A DNA stretch of 64,000 nucleotides from Adiantum capillus-veneris (GCA_014529385.2 CM043964.1:3619997-3683996); one strand, 5' to 3'; counted from the first letter of the stretch, positions 1-12,494 are shown. Numbers and translations: made by a program. Notes: generated by a model not told the origin, from the letters alone.

Positions 1-531
1 GCTTGAGAGAAATATTGAAAAATGACTGGTGAGAAAGCTGAAGATGACCAAAATTGAATCTACACGCCGCTACATGCAAAATTGATGCAAACAGAGAGTT
101 TTCTTGGCACGATTACACGTAGAGCAGGCAAGGCGAGGCAAAAAACTGCATTAGAAACAATCAAGGAGGCACAACGAGCTAAACCCTTAAAACTTATTGA
201 GTTTGGCTGAACTTTTTATTTTTGTACATGATTTTTAGTTATATACAAGTCTCACTTCAAAAAACTCATTCACAGGCACTTACAGTAGCCCGATAGCTGG
301 CGCTATGCTAGTGAATTGCCCTGCATGTACATGTGCTTGCTAAAGTAAGCTAAAAACCCCACAAAAAGAAATCCCACACACCCTTTTAACATCGTGCATC
401 ATGTCCATATGTACAAAATTACAAAAAACGGGGTGTCAAAAATACGTCCAACATAGTTTGCCACCCCCCAGCCTGCTAGATCATTCATGATCGACAGCAC
501 GAAAGAGATCCTATAAACCACATGAGGGATT

Positions 532-855
532 CTACACTTTATCTTCATCCTTAGACACATGATCAGAAAAATCTTCAAAATAAGGCTCATCCTCAATTAT
601 AGTCATCAACCTTGCAATATACGTCTTCAATCTGTAGCCATTTGCACGTGCTTTATGTAGGGTACCATCCAAGTCAGCAAGCTGATATGTTTCATTTGGA
701 AACTTGTTTAAGAACAAGAAAGGACCTTGCCACTTGATTTGAAACTTTTTTGGAAAAGTCCTATCAAGCTTACTATTGTAGCGAAGCACCATGTCACCCT
801 TCTTGATGTCTTTGTCCTTCACCTTCTCATTTGCTTTTGCGTGATTGTTCTTCAA
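532..855 (-). pseudogene. Integrase C-terminal tail of the Tat-type pol
   Basis: A 107-residue open stretch with the usual gypsy post-core pattern. It has a basic region, a GDMVLRYNSKLD segment, then FPKKFQIKWQGPF and a NETYQLADLDG segment, typical of the beta-barrel that follows the catalytic core. It ends in an acidic tail. It lies directly downstream of the core remnant at 859-1227, so the order is right for one decayed polyprotein. Confidence 0.75.
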
Positions 856-858
856 GAC

Positions 859-1227
859 CTACTCATAATGCTCAAAAGACATCAACCTATCCAATTGTGC
901 ACATTGCGGATAGAAGCCTCTCCTTGAGTGCATCATTAGGCTCTGCTTCAATCTTAGCATTGGCTTCAAAGATGGTATTCCCACCTCAATAGGAAGCAAA
1001 GCCTCTTTGCCAAAAACTAGATGGAAGGGACAGAAACCAGTACCTAATTTGATGGCAGTCCTATACGCCCATACAACACAAGGTAGCTCTAAATCCCAAG
1101 TCTTCACATTGTTTCTTGTCAGTTTTATAAGCATACTTATGAGTTCTCCATTAAACCTTTCATTCATGCCATCGCATTGGGATAATATGGAGTAGTAAAC
1201 ATGCGATGCACATGAAGCTTCTCTCAT
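859..1227 (-). pseudogene. Integrase core, second half
   Basis: The segment NERFNGELISMLIKL carries the position of the third catalytic acid (Glu) of the DDE core (normally N-x2-E). It is followed by the WAYRTAIKLGTGFCPF block that typifies gypsy integrases. The middle of the core, with the second catalytic Asp, is lost between this piece and 1274. The fragment cannot act on its own. Confidence 0.8.
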
Positions 1228-1273
1228 AGGTAATCCACCAGCTCTCCTCTGAAACCTGGACCATTTTCAGAAA

Positions 1274-1696
1274 TTAACTCCAACGGCATGCCAAATTTGT
1301 AGCAAATATCTTCATATACAAATAAGGAAACATCTTTACTCGTGATGTGGCTTCGGCCCACCTAGACAGATAATCAACAACAGTAAGTATATAACATTTT
1401 CCTCTAGTTGTCATAGGTAGAGAACCTATTGCATCAATACCCCACTTCTCAAACACATCATAAGCCACAATGGTGCCTCTAACTTCCGATTTGAGAACCC
1501 TATTTTCCATGCTTCGACACTCTTTACAAGACTTGCACCAATGATGTACATCATGTTGAATGTTTGGCCACACATACGCCTCTTGCAAGACTTTATGCAA
1601 AGTGATCTTTGAAGCAAAGGGACCACCACATGAACCCTCATGATTCTCCTCTAAAATTCTGTAAATTTCCTCTTTCCAAGGCACTTTTCTCATCAC
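1274..1696 (-). pseudogene. Integrase zinc finger and start of core
   Basis: The N-terminal HHCC zinc-binding domain is recognisable, with a CKSCKEC cysteine pair and a WPNIQHDVHHW helix. The first core strand follows (KWGIDAIGSLP, then ILTVVDYLSRWAEA). In the first His region the sequence is GGPF where Tat integrases normally have GGHF, so one zinc ligand appears lost. The core ends early in an ATNLACRWS tail. Confidence 0.8.
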
Positions 1697-1982
1697 AAGA
1701 TCAGCCCCTTCATATATAAGGCATCAACAATTAGCACATACCTTTTGGCACGGCGTAGGAAGGCATACTTTTTTGAATTCTCCAACTCTGATGGAAGCAT
1801 ACCTGTTTGTAGAAACTCTTCTCCCTCTCCAGAGCTTCCCTTCCCAAATAAAGAGGATAATCGGCCCTTATCACATAAAATTGTCCAATTGAAGCTTGTG
1901 TTGCACCATGTGCTTCTTCATTTTGAGACATGTCCACATGCCTTAAACTCCAAGCTTCAAAACACTTAAGCAAATTCTTTAC

Positions 1983-2569
1983 TTAAAAACACATATTTTT
2001 TAGCTTTGGATTCTTACTTTTCCACACCCCAAGTACTTGTTTAACCACCAAATGAGAATCACCTTTTACCCTCACACAATGGATGCCAAGCTCAAGGCAA
2101 AGGTTGAGACCTTTCTCTAAAGTAGCATACTCAAATTCATTGTTTCTTTGTGCCATAAGCTTCAAACTCCATTTAAATACCAAAGCCTTTGGGGATCATA
2201 AATTACAACACCTCTTGAAGCTTCACCATGCACTTTCCTATAAGAGCCATTAAAAAACAATAGATAGGCATCGTCTATTTCAAGAGCTTCCATGTGTTGC
2301 TTCTTCACCACGTCCTCCTTAAGAAGAAGAGGAATTTCCTTATAAGTAACAAAATTAGCCAATGTAGCCCTCGTACTCTCCACAACAAAAAAAGAGAATT
2401 GGAATTCTTGCAGATCCACAATCCATTTCATGAGCCTATTTGAAAAAATAGGACTATTTATCAATTGAGGTAGAAGAGTGTAGCTAGTGGAAAATGTGAA
2501 TGGCTTGGGGATAAGGTAGTTCCTAAACTTTCTACATGCATAAATCACACTCACCATGAAGAGCTCCAC
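1983..2569 (-). pseudogene. RNase H end plus second archaeal-type RNase H
   Basis: Two overlapping open stretches. The right one ends the gypsy RNase H and begins a second RNase H with LLFFNGSYRKVHGEASRG. The left one continues it with NNEFEYATLEKGL and VKGDSHLVVKQV, which hold the second and third acidic positions. In Tat elements the opening motif is usually FFDGS. Here Asp is replaced by Asn, so the catalytic site is probably dead. The pair of RNase H domains places the element in Tat. Confidence 0.75.
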
Positions 2570-2585
2570 CTCAAATATAGTCTCT

Positions 2586-3690
2586 TTACACCTCTAGCTT
2601 CACCCTGCTAGCACAATAGATGGGCTTCATGTAGTCGGAGATGTTACCTCTTTGAAGAAGCATAGCTCTAATAGCATCCTCACCTATTGATGAATTCACA
2701 TAAAACTCCTTATCCCAATTAGGAGCTTCCATAGTAGGAAGAGAACTAAGAACCTCTTTGATACCTTGAAAAACTTCTTCACATTCATTTGTCCATTGTA
2801 GAGGATCCAACCTTGCTACTTGTTGTAGATGATATAGAAGTTGAGAGGACAAGGGAATGAACCATAACATATACTTCACCTTTTGAATGAAAGTAGCAAT
2901 TTTCTTTGTATCCTTAGGTGATGGGAGGAACAATAAATCCTTCACTTTGTTAGGATCCACTTTAATCCCATTCTTTGAGATCATATGCCCCAAAAACTTC
3001 ACTCTTGGTTGAGCAAGATGAAACTTCTTTGGGTTGAGTTGACCTCCAATTTCATCATATTGCTTCAATGCCATCCCAAGCTTTGAACAATGATCCTTTC
3101 TAGAGCTGTAAACACAAAAGTCATCAATAAGATCCTTCACAAAACTTTTCAAGAAAGGGACAGAACACCTTATTTGACGCGCTTTTGGTACCATGCACGA
3201 CCATTCATAAGACCAAAAGGAAGCACACAATAACAAAAGCATCCCCATGGTGTGATAAATGTGGTCATATTTTGATCTTCTAAAGCCAAGGTGAGCTGAA
3301 AATATCTAAAGAATCCATTACATACACTATACCTCTCATGCCCTGCAACAGAATCAAGTATGTCATCTATGAAAGGAAGAGGGTATGGATCCCTCTTCAT
3401 AGCTACGTTTAGAGGCTTAAAATCAACACATATCCTCCGCTTTCCACCTTCTTGGGTGTGACCACAACAGGACTCACCCATTCTTCAATACTCATAGGAC
3501 ATATGAAACCTTCTTTGAGAAGCTTGTCTACTTCTTCCTTTAAAGCATTAAGTTGTACCTGTCCCATTCTCCCTAGCTTTTGGCGTACAGGCTGAGCTTC
3601 TTTCTTGATTGGAATGTGGATTTTCTCTCCTTTGAATCCTCTAATTTCCTCATAATAAGTGATGAATAAATGGGAAAATTTGTGTATCAT
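2586..3690 (-). pseudogene. Ty3/gypsy reverse transcriptase and first RNase H
   Basis: Three overlapping frames rebuild the RT order. QPVRQKLGRMGQVQLNAL and the WVSPVVVTPKK start are followed by RRICVDFKPLN and PLPFIDDILD, then LPFGLMNGR. After that come a connection with LNPKKFHLAQ and VKFLGHMISKNGIKVDP, and an RNase H start with DKEFYVNSS. The catalytic box reads DLIDDFCVY, keeping the Asp pair. Frames change at about 3170-3250 and 3410-3480. The piece is transcription-incompetent on its own and clearly decayed. Confidence 0.85.
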
Positions 3691-3913
3691 ATGTAAGTAC
3701 CTCGTAGGTACTCACTCTTCTCATGACTAGCCAAGTCGAGAGACAACATACCTTGTATCAGCTCTTTGTTGACATTAGGTTGAACTTTGGGTTGCATCAG
3801 CTCTTCAATTTTCTCATAAGGACCAGAGATATCCTCATTCTCCATAAGACCAATAAATCTTTGTTTCTCATCATGCTATTCTTCAAGAAACAAGGAGGAA
3901 ACATCTAAATCAT

Positions 3914-4506
3914 CTATTTTCCACTACCATCATCCCCATTGACTTCTTCTTCACTTAAGTACTCTTCTTCATCACTTTGCTCATCAAAATCAGCATCCAA
4001 AGGTTTCTTGCTAGCCATGTCAAACCTCTTCTTATCACCCCTTCTATTGTAGAGAGTGATGGTACCATGTCCCCAATCTTGTACATCGTTGTTACCTGTA
4101 ACCATGGTCTTCCAAGGATGAGAGGGAAAGCACCAATACCCGCAGGCATAACAAGACAAATGACCAGCACTTTAACATCAAATAAATCCACCTCCAAGTC
4201 CTTTATAACTCCCAAGCACTTCACCCTTGATTGGTTGGCAAGCTTTATGAGAGAACCTAAATTCTTCACCATGTTGAGTCTCAACTTTGATACACAAGCT
4301 TGAATAATAACGCATACCTGTACACCTCCATCAATATACACCTCTCCAATACACTTCCTCTTATGCCATTCATCCATAGTAGGGAATATATCAAGTAGCT
4401 CATTTAAAGATAGGACTCTCACCGACCCCCTTGTAAGCTCCTTCTTCATGGAGTTGACTGCATACTTCCACTGCCTCTTTGTGGGACGCATGTCTAACCT
4501 CACCAT
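3914..4506 (-). pseudogene. Retropepsin fused to LTR sequence
   Basis: The frame holds VYIDGGVQVCVI at the active-site position (IDGG where gypsy elements usually have IDSG or IDGG) and ends with FPLILGRPWLQ, the canonical C-terminal retropepsin loop. Upstream, the open frame runs about nine codons into the LTR of element A (after 4480), so its apparent start is LTR-derived rather than native. A second frame (3914-4159) continues beyond an indel into an acidic linker. Confidence 0.75.
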
Positions 4507-5498
4507 CCTATCTTATTGCAGTATTAGCAAGAACCACGATTAAAATTTCAAACCATGGGACGAAGCTAACTCGACTAGTGCATAGAGGCTACAAGAGGTT
4601 GTCAATCTCTCAAAAAACAACTAACAACTCGCATCTAACTCAAGCTACACTCAAGTGACTGAAATCACCAAAAGCCAATCGCTCATCGATAAAAAAAATC
4701 GCATCCGTTACAGTATCAAATGACATCCAAACGTAACGAAACTTCTAGGACAAGTTTATAAGACCTAAGCACACATGCTTATGGTCTCAAACCCCACTTT
4801 AGGTCAAGTTCCAAAATCGCAATTATTAACAGCAGTGGATTTTTGACATAGTCGTTTTTGACCCAGAATGCATCTAAATGCTTAGCAATGATGCCCCAAT
4901 ACCCTGCCTATGCTTAGTTTTTTATTTGAAAGTGTAAATTCCTAGTTATGATGAAATTAGGCCACGGGTTGGCGATGCCAAAAGCTATGAAATACTGTGA
5001 ACTGCTTACGTCAATGCGTAGAGCTCTTACCTGCGGTTACAATGCAACAAACGCGACTGCAATGTGACAACCGGGGAGGGAGTAGGAAGCACGAGAAGGA
5101 GAGGAGTGAGCATCGTTAGCTCACGCTGTGTATTTCTTATCCAAAAACTTAATCAAAACTTTACAAAGTTGGCTTTTATACCTTAACCAAGGTCTAAAAT
5201 GTGTAATGTTTGGCGCCCAAGACCTTTAAGGCTCCACACTTATTGTATCTACAACCTAGGTACACTAATTGAACTATGCTTTACACCTTGGAACTCTTAT
5301 TGAGCCCGTAACACGTTACAATTATCACAATGGCTAAATAATTTGGGAAATTATACTGCATGGCCATTTTGGAAAAATGTGTAAAGTGTGTAATTCCAAT
5401 CTTCACTGCTTCTTTGTATTCATCCTCGATGTGCATTTGTACGTCTTCGATATTCAGTCTTTAGCAGCTCTTGTTAACTGACGTCGGCTCAGTTAACA
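4480..5498 (-). repeat. 3' LTR of element A, 1,019 bp
   Basis: On the minus strand it starts TGTTAACTGA at 5498 and ends in CA at 4480. Bases 4480-5110 match 13845-14471 over about 630 bp with scattered substitutions. The outer end carries a perfect 10-bp inverted pair, TGTTAACTGA and TCAGTTAACA, seven bases apart. A polypurine tract lies immediately upstream on the minus strand. Confidence 0.8.
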
Positions 5499-5510
5499 TT
5501 CCCCCCTTCC
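5499..5510 (-). other. Polypurine tract of element A
   Basis: The minus strand reads GGAAGGGGGGAA directly in front of the LTR start TGTTAAC. This is the expected plus-strand DNA primer site for an LTR element in this orientation and fixes the LTR boundary. Confidence 0.75.
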
Positions 5511-8024
5511 GATTTTAGTACCCGTCCTCGGGCACTGTTGAAAAGTGTCCGTGGAGGCTGTGGAAGGTTTTGATTGGTTGTTGATGGACTGATCGACTTT
5601 ATTTGTCTTTGAATTTGTTGATGAGGTTCAATTTGCCGCAACATCTTCATTGGTCGGAATATGTCTGTTTATTTATTAAAAGTATGTACAAGGGAAGTAG
5701 AATGATGAGGTTCTAAATTAGGGTCTAATACCTAGATAACCAAAGGGAAAAAACCCAGTGGGAAAAAGGTGCCTTTGGGATACGCGCATTATTGGAGTAC
5801 TTATTAGCATGGGAAATATTAACAAAGTACTGAAGGGATTATTTGCTGATAGATATGGAATTAAAAAGGCAGCAAATATGAGAGGGTAGCATGATGGAAC
5901 ATTGGTCTGCCTATTGTAGTCCACTTAAGGTGCATAGGTGGAAGCAAAAAAGAGTGTCTAATGCATATGTCCAATGATGAGACTCCTATTTATGCATACA
6001 CAAAAATGCATGGGAAACAATATGCTGTGCAAGAAGGATTTTGAGGGGTTCTTCAGAAAGACGGTGTAGCTATAAAAGCATATGACATGTCTTTGCAAGC
6101 TAGCACCCCTTTAAGAATGGTTTTTGTTGACGAGGATATGTGCTCTCATCTTACTGTGCACTGTGCATGAGTGTTGGACTCTACGATACTCCACCAATTG
6201 TAAGTTAATAGACTTCGACTCTTATGCTCATCTCTTCTAGCATGAGCAACATGACTTTAGATATGCTCAACTTGTAACATTTAATGGCCTAAAAACTTAT
6301 GTGTAGCGGAAATTAGCATGAACATAGTGGGCATTTCATTAGAATAGATTCCTAATGAGAATTACAAGAGTGCTTGGGTGGAGAGAGCAACAAAAAGCAT
6401 AACACCTAGTTAGATAGCATCAACAATACTTTCAAAAGAGAGAGAAATTAAGCTATTGACAACAGTTGAGGACCGGATTTGCATGGATCCGGTCCCCCCT
6501 CCAAAAGGCTTTGTATTATGGTTTCTCCCATCAAGAGAGACATTGTACAATACAATTCTTTGTGTTCCTTCAAGACTAGCTAGTGCAATTAAGATGAAAG
6601 CTTCATGCACTAAGAAAAACACTTAGCAAACACAACTTGAATTATCCCCGTTCTCAGACCCAAGACCTCACACACCTTCGAAGATGGTGAGAGCTAGCAG
6701 GGTATGAGAGTAGATTGAGAGGAAGAAGGAGTATCTTACGAGAAAGATGTACATCTCCTCACATAATCACTCCTATTAGCTTAGCTTTAGCTTAGTAATT
6801 AGCTTGGTAGAGGAGATGAGTATGCATTGAAGCTTGTCTCTTGGTTGGATTTGCATCCACAAGCCAAGAGTGTGTCGATGTAGGCTTCTATCTCACAAGC
6901 TTGGAGTAGGTGATGAGTTCTCCATTAAAGCTTGGGAAGAGATAGTCTTCTCTTTCTTCACACATGAGATTGTGTGAGTGTGTGTGTGATAATGGCTTGC
7001 AAAAATCAGCCCCCTCTCTCTCTTGGGCGAGCCCTCTTGCTATTTTCTCTTACTGAGCCCTCATTGGCTCTCCCCAAGTCAAGCCAATGACTATTAAGCA
7101 GCATAAGTGATAGCCTTCTGACATGTGTTCCCCTTTCCCCTTTTGTGAGAGCTTTAGGTAATTAAATAATTAAACTAAACTCTCATTGGACCCCTTTGCC
7201 TCCTGGCCAATAGGAATCAGGCAAGCCATTGGGCTCCTGAATGCTCATTGGACCCCTCGTGAGACTGCCCAATAGTCTTCTAGGAGACTTAATTCTCATT
7301 GGTTTCTTTTATTAAATGTTTTTAAATTAATTAAACTAGATTTACTCTAGCTTAGTTCTCATTGGTCCACTTCAAGGGTCATCCAATAGAAACTGGGCAC
7401 ACCTTGTGGGCATCTGGCCTGGGGAGCTGACATGTGTTCCTCATTCCCTTTGTGTAAAGGGAGCCTGTGTATGTGTGTGTGTGTGACTTTCTCTCTCATC
7501 CCCTACTCTCAAGGCTCGCCCCCTCCCATGTAGGGATATGCAAAGACTTTTTAGTCACACACAAAGCATCCAATTTCCCCTAGGTTTGACCTTTGGACAC
7601 AACCTTTGAATTTTGGAACCTTAGCATTTTGGAAGTCTTAATGGGCTGAACCTTAGGGTCTTTTTAGCCCATTGTTGCACATGGCTCTTTTGCAGATGGC
7701 CCCCCCTTTGGATCCCTATTTTCCCTCCTTTGGATCCCTACCGTGGCCGGTCTGCTAGCTTAACCAATATTCTAGCTTTTTCTCCCCTGGAACTTCCCCA
7801 CATTAAATGATCAGTTTAATATGAGAAAATCATTTAGGAGAATTAGATATTGATTATTATGACACAACTCTTCCAGCTTGAGCGTAAGCCTAATAAACAC
7901 GACTCTTAGCACAGAGTTTAATATGACTTGAAGCTTTGGGTCTAATACTTTGCTCATTTTATGGCTCAGCAACCCGACTCTGACTATGCCAAAGAGTATT
8001 TCTTACACCCTGGCGACTTGAATT
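5511..8024. other. Element A internal 3' region without coding signal
   Basis: No credible protein is seen; short frames have no family resemblance. Between about 7050 and 7385 there is a cluster of CTCATTGG and CCAATAG octamers, described separately. A block from about 6170 onward could be an older insertion, but no matching second LTR or target duplication could be found. Confidence 0.5.
7050..7385. repeat. CCAAT / ATTGG motif cluster
   Basis: CTCATTGG occurs at about 7052, 7182, 7241, 7293 and 7349, and CCAATAG at about 7213, 7270 and 7374, in degenerate repeat units of 55-110 bp. Both orientations of the CCAAT box are therefore dense here. Whether this is promoter-like or only a decayed tandem repeat cannot be told from sequence. 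Confidence 0.45.
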
Positions 8025-10846
8025 TTACATTCTTGAGATTACTTTCTTCAGGTAAAAGTAAGCTCGAATCCTCAAAAAGAGGATTACTGAAGGACCAAGT
8101 TGGCATTTGAAGGTTTCTTTTGCCATACCTATTTTATCATCTTTGAATTTGCATTCACATTGGTTGGATTGTCCTTCTTTGACTGTGAAGACTCCATTAT
8201 TTGTTTGATTATCCAAGTAGACCTGTTGATAGGAGTCTTTGATGTTGTTGTAGACCTTTGTTCACTGTTGGCATTTGGCTTTTGACTAGGAGCATTGGAA
8301 GACTTAGGAATCCAAATTTATTGAGGACCTTTGTAACTCTTTTGTTGACCTTGTTGAGCTCTAGGTCTTGTTGAGCTCTTGAGATCTTCATGCAGGTATG
8401 GTGTAGTTGTAGTTGGCTTGTGGTTGATTGGTAGCCAAATCTTTGTATAGCCTGTGTAGAATCCTTGTCCAAGAGGAACATTCTTTGAGATCCATCTTTT
8501 TTATGTATCCTCTTGAGAGTTGTGATTGACTTTAGCATCTTTTGATGTTGCTTTCTCGTATCCCTGCTGCTTAGGTATTCTAGGACATTGTTGAGGTTGA
8601 TACCTTGTAGGACTTCTTTCTTGGCAGGGACTTGAAGTTACTTCATATGCTCTAACCTGCGATTTCGGTACCCATATGTGTCTGTTACCTTCATAGTACT
8701 CCTGTTCTTTTAAGCTCCATTGTGATGCTATCCATCCCATGTGTTTGTCTTTCTATGTTGATTTCCTGTCTTTAATCCAAACCGAATCATTGATTTTAAC
8801 TAAACTACACGAAACAAACACCTTCTTGATTATCTTTTGCTTTCTTGAGTACTTTGGCTGAAATATCTTTGCTCTTCTAGGTGGATTCTTAGAGGTTTTA
8901 GTTGGGTCAGAAATTGACTTTAAGTCTTGAAAGCTTGACTTGCTTGAAGAAGCTGATCCATTAGGGTTCTTCGATGTAGAGGCATATGCTGTCACAACTT
9001 CTTTGCTAGTCGGTGGAGGGTCCATTTTAGATTTACCTTTGTCTGTAAGATTTGTCTTTGATTCTTGTCTTGGTGGCATCCTCCACTCAATAGCTTTTGT
9101 GTTTGCTATTGCCTGATTTTCTTTAAGCTCTTTTGAAGTTCTATTTGATGGTGGAGATGAATCATCTTCAATATGCTTTGCTTTGGAATCAGTCTCCATT
9201 TTAAATGTGCTTGAGGATTTTGTGATGTTGTTCGTGGGTGACCAGTCTTGATCTCCATTCTTTGTTGTCTGTGATGACTCCGTCATGTTTTCATTCTGTA
9301 TCTTTGACATCTTCTGAGCCATTGGCATTCCCATTATGATGTAGTCTGGCATATCTTTTGATGTGATCACATAGAATTGGGTTGTGATGATCTGTGAACT
9401 TACTTCAATGGCGGTGGAGATGATTCCCCAGCATTTTGCTCGTTTGTCTCCACATATGCTCACATATTCAGGAGCATCTTCCAGCTGTGGTTGGCCACAT
9501 CTTTTCCAAGTGTGAAAAGACATGAGGTTCTTGTCTAACTAAAAATCTAGCTTTACTTCTCTTGACAGCTTTTCTTCGTTTTCGCCAACAATGTTGCACT
9601 TGATATTCTCAGGATTTTTATCCGGATTGACTACTTTTGCTGTGGGAGCATCCTTTTGTTGAGCTTTATCTCTATTTTCTTTGCTTTGATCACCTGTTTC
9701 AATCGAAGTTGACTCCATTGGTTGTGATACTGTACTTTTTTGCAACTGTTGAGCATTGTCTACTTGCATGTGAGTAACCTTTGACCTTAAAAGATCCACT
9801 GTACTTTCTCGTAGAATCTGTCTCTTTGGAGGAGATTTTGGTGGTGACCTTTGTGTAGCGTTCTGGACTTTAGCTTCTACTGACTTTGAATTTTGTGCCA
9901 CCTGTTCTGGCAGCTTGAGGCTCTGCATCATCTTTAGATAGTCTTTGACTTCAGTCGGGCCATCCATATAAGGGGTTTGTACAAGGTCATGACCTTGCTG
10001 ATATTCATTACCATGTGCATCTTGATATGCATATGTGAGCTTGGCCACATGTAACTGTTTGAACACTATGGGATGTGTCGGCTTTTGGCTTTGACTTGTC
10101 GAGATCATCTGAAACTTTTGTCCTTGATAATCTTCATAAATGCATTTATCTGTAGACTCTGATGGAATCTGGATCAATTGGAAACTTCCAAAAACCATAT
10201 GATCTTTCAATGGTTTTTGCTTTAAAGAGGTCTGTTGGCTAAAGGCTCTAGGGCTTCTAACTGGTGTAGAATTTCCTGATACATGAGCTGAGCTTGATGG
10301 ATTTACAACTCCCCCCTTCCTAGGGTGATCACTATAGCCTGCTTCATTATAAGAGTTCAAAACCATTTGGCTCTAGTTTAGTCTCACCTTTTGGGACTGT
10401 GAAGGTACACTTTGGGTAGCACTGTTGACATTTGGCATCTGTAAACCTTCTACATAGTTTCCTATGTATCTCCTTGAAACATGACAAATTATTCCCCAAG
10501 TCAAGTTGTAGATGGCATCATCTTTGCCATGATGCTGTCTATCCCATGGGTCTCCTATGATATGAGCTTCTGTGGTTTTAGGACCCAATGCATCATAGAC
10601 TCTAGACTCTCGTCTATATCTACGACTGTTTTGGTCAAAGTATATGCTCGTTTGGTCACAACATCGAAGCTTGATTTCCGATGGAGAAGAGTTTGGCTCT
10701 AAACAGATTTGTCGGTTCACTCGGGTAATATCCTTCAGCTCTAGAGAGGATGGGCTATAATAGATTCTTTCCTCTGAAATGAACCATCCTTTCTGATCTA
10801 CCACTAGATGCACTTCTATGAGGTGGTATGTGGGCCGTTCAAACAC
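8025..10846 (-). pseudogene. Long unidentified ORF of element A, interrupted by TAG codons
   Basis: From 10846 to 8501 one frame stays open for about 780 codons except for three premature stops (at 10373, 9539 and 8753), all TAG. Two further pieces (8209-8538, 8025-8216) continue in other frames. Composition is Ser, Lys, Gln and Pro rich. The piece ending at 8753 has ITTQFYVITSKDMPDYIIMG followed by MPM, which resembles the last third of a retropepsin (a DxILGxPW-like loop), but no DSG active-site motif was found upstream. It may be a gag-protease product peculiar to this element. No RT follows it. Function not recognised. Confidence 0.55.
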
Positions 10847-11548
10847 TGGTTGATCCTTTTTGTACAGTTTTCTTTTTGGTCTACATAGTGTGCATATGAA
10901 TTATGTGTGCCATACAAAGCTAGCATCATTCTATTTGATATGTCCCTTAGACTCGTGAATGATTGCACACTTGTGGCAGTGGATGCAGATTCATTTGCAA
11001 GCCTAACAGTCTTTTCAACCTTTGGTGATATTTTGACACCTTTACTAAATATCATGCAAGAATTTGTTGTTCAAAGAATCAATTTTAAGCTTTTCATGTG
11101 CCTGTGCATCTTTATGCTCATTTTGAATTTGCAATGTTTTTACTGGTGCTTCTAATGGTAATGTAGAATCATCTGATTGCACTAAAAGTGAGAGGTTTGA
11201 TGCACTTACATCGAGATTCGCATTTTCAATTTTCTCTGTACCTTGCTTGGCACTTGATGTGTCCCTGTTGTCTGGGTTTCTTGGACAATCTTCAGAAAAA
11301 TGTTCACCTTTTCAACCACAATTTGACTAATACACCATGAGTGGTGGTATTTCATTTGGTTCTATCATGTCAAGCTCTAGTTGAGAAGTTTCTGCTTCTA
11401 TGCTGGCCAGGTTGTCTGCATCTTCTTTTAAAACACTAAGCATCAAGCTGTAGAATGCTCCATCTTGACCTTCGTACTATCTTTGGCTTGGTTCTCCAAT
11501 TAGATTTGCTTCTATTGGTTGATCTGTTGGATCTTGCAATTCTAGCTC

Positions 11549-11764
11549 TCAACTATATATCTGACCATTGTAGTCCATGTACAATGATTCTGATTGCATA
11601 TGCACTAACTGTATGTTTTGCTGGCTTGTGCAAATTTCTAGATAAACACTTGGGTTGACTATCTGAACTTCTATTTGCACTTCATCTTTGAGCTTGCAAT
11701 ACTTGGCTCCATTGAAGTCTGTGAACATATGGGAGTTCTCTGAATCTAGTTTTACTCTGATCAA
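11549..11764 (-). pseudogene. Possible upstream extension of the element A ORF
   Basis: A 71-residue stretch in the same frame as the long ORF at 8501-10846, separated from it by several stops and by another open piece at 10816-11055 in a different frame. Tyr, Asp and Gln rich. No family recognised. It may be the N-terminal part of the same decayed protein. Confidence 0.3.
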
Positions 11765-12464
11765 TAGGATCTTGGCTCATGTGCTGCTTTTGCTGTTCAT
11801 CAAGTATCTATGGCCTTTTGAATCTGTATACTAGACTTTATCTCCATTGTAGACATAAAGCTGTAAAATCTGCTCTGTTGCACTTGTATATGTGTTGCCA
11901 CTGTGACTAACTTGCTCTACCGTACTTGAACTCTCGGCTCCTCAAGATGAATCCATGTCGAAGACTGGTTCTGTAAAAAATGTCTCCTAGCAGATTTTGG
12001 TATTGATTAGCAAAAAAAATTATGCTCGGGTTTGATAAGACTGCTTTTGCCAAAGTACTTTTGGCAGTTGATTTCTCTTAGACTGACAAGAGTTGATAAC
12101 TCTAGCTCGAAAGTGTCAGAATTGATTGCAGCCTTTGAGATGATGAAAATCTAGGCCTTGAATAACCTAACCTGTAGATTAGATTGTTATCCGTTTTTTC
12201 CACTTGACTTGAATTCAGCTCTTGTCAAGCTCCCAATTCTTTGCCTGCAACCTGGTTCTTCAATCTAAGCTAAGTGAGTCAGCAATTGAGATTTCCAAAT
12301 TCTATCCTTGCAAAAGGAGCTAAAGGACTAATCTGCAACTTGAAAACTGAGTTATCATGTATTAATTTTGATCCGATGGAACCCAAAATTGACCAGTGGC
12401 CTTGTATTATGTTGTTCTAACACTATACAAGCTCTAAAAGTCCAAAATTTTGTTTCTGAGGCTC

Positions 12465-12494
12465 AAAAGTAAATAATCCCGATTATTTACTTTT
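12465..12494. repeat. Palindrome, 14-bp arms
   Basis: Arms AAAAGTAAATAATC and its exact reverse complement are separated by CC. It is the first of three related palindromes in the leader of element A. Confidence 0.8.

Larger units (their letters stand above)
1..4479 (-). pseudogene. Decayed Ty3/gypsy Tat-lineage pol (PR-RT-RH-aRH-IN)
   Basis: Read on the minus strand, the block gives, in order, a retropepsin, reverse transcriptase, a gypsy RNase H, a second archaeal-type RNase H and an integrase with a C-terminal tail. Frameshifts and stops break it into at least nine pieces. RNase H followed by a second RNase H is the mark of the Tat lineage of plant Ty3/gypsy elements (family knowledge). 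Its 5' side ends abruptly at the LTR of element A at 4480, so gag is missing. Its own LTRs are not seen; the 3' end lies left of about 530 or outside the window. Confidence 0.85.
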
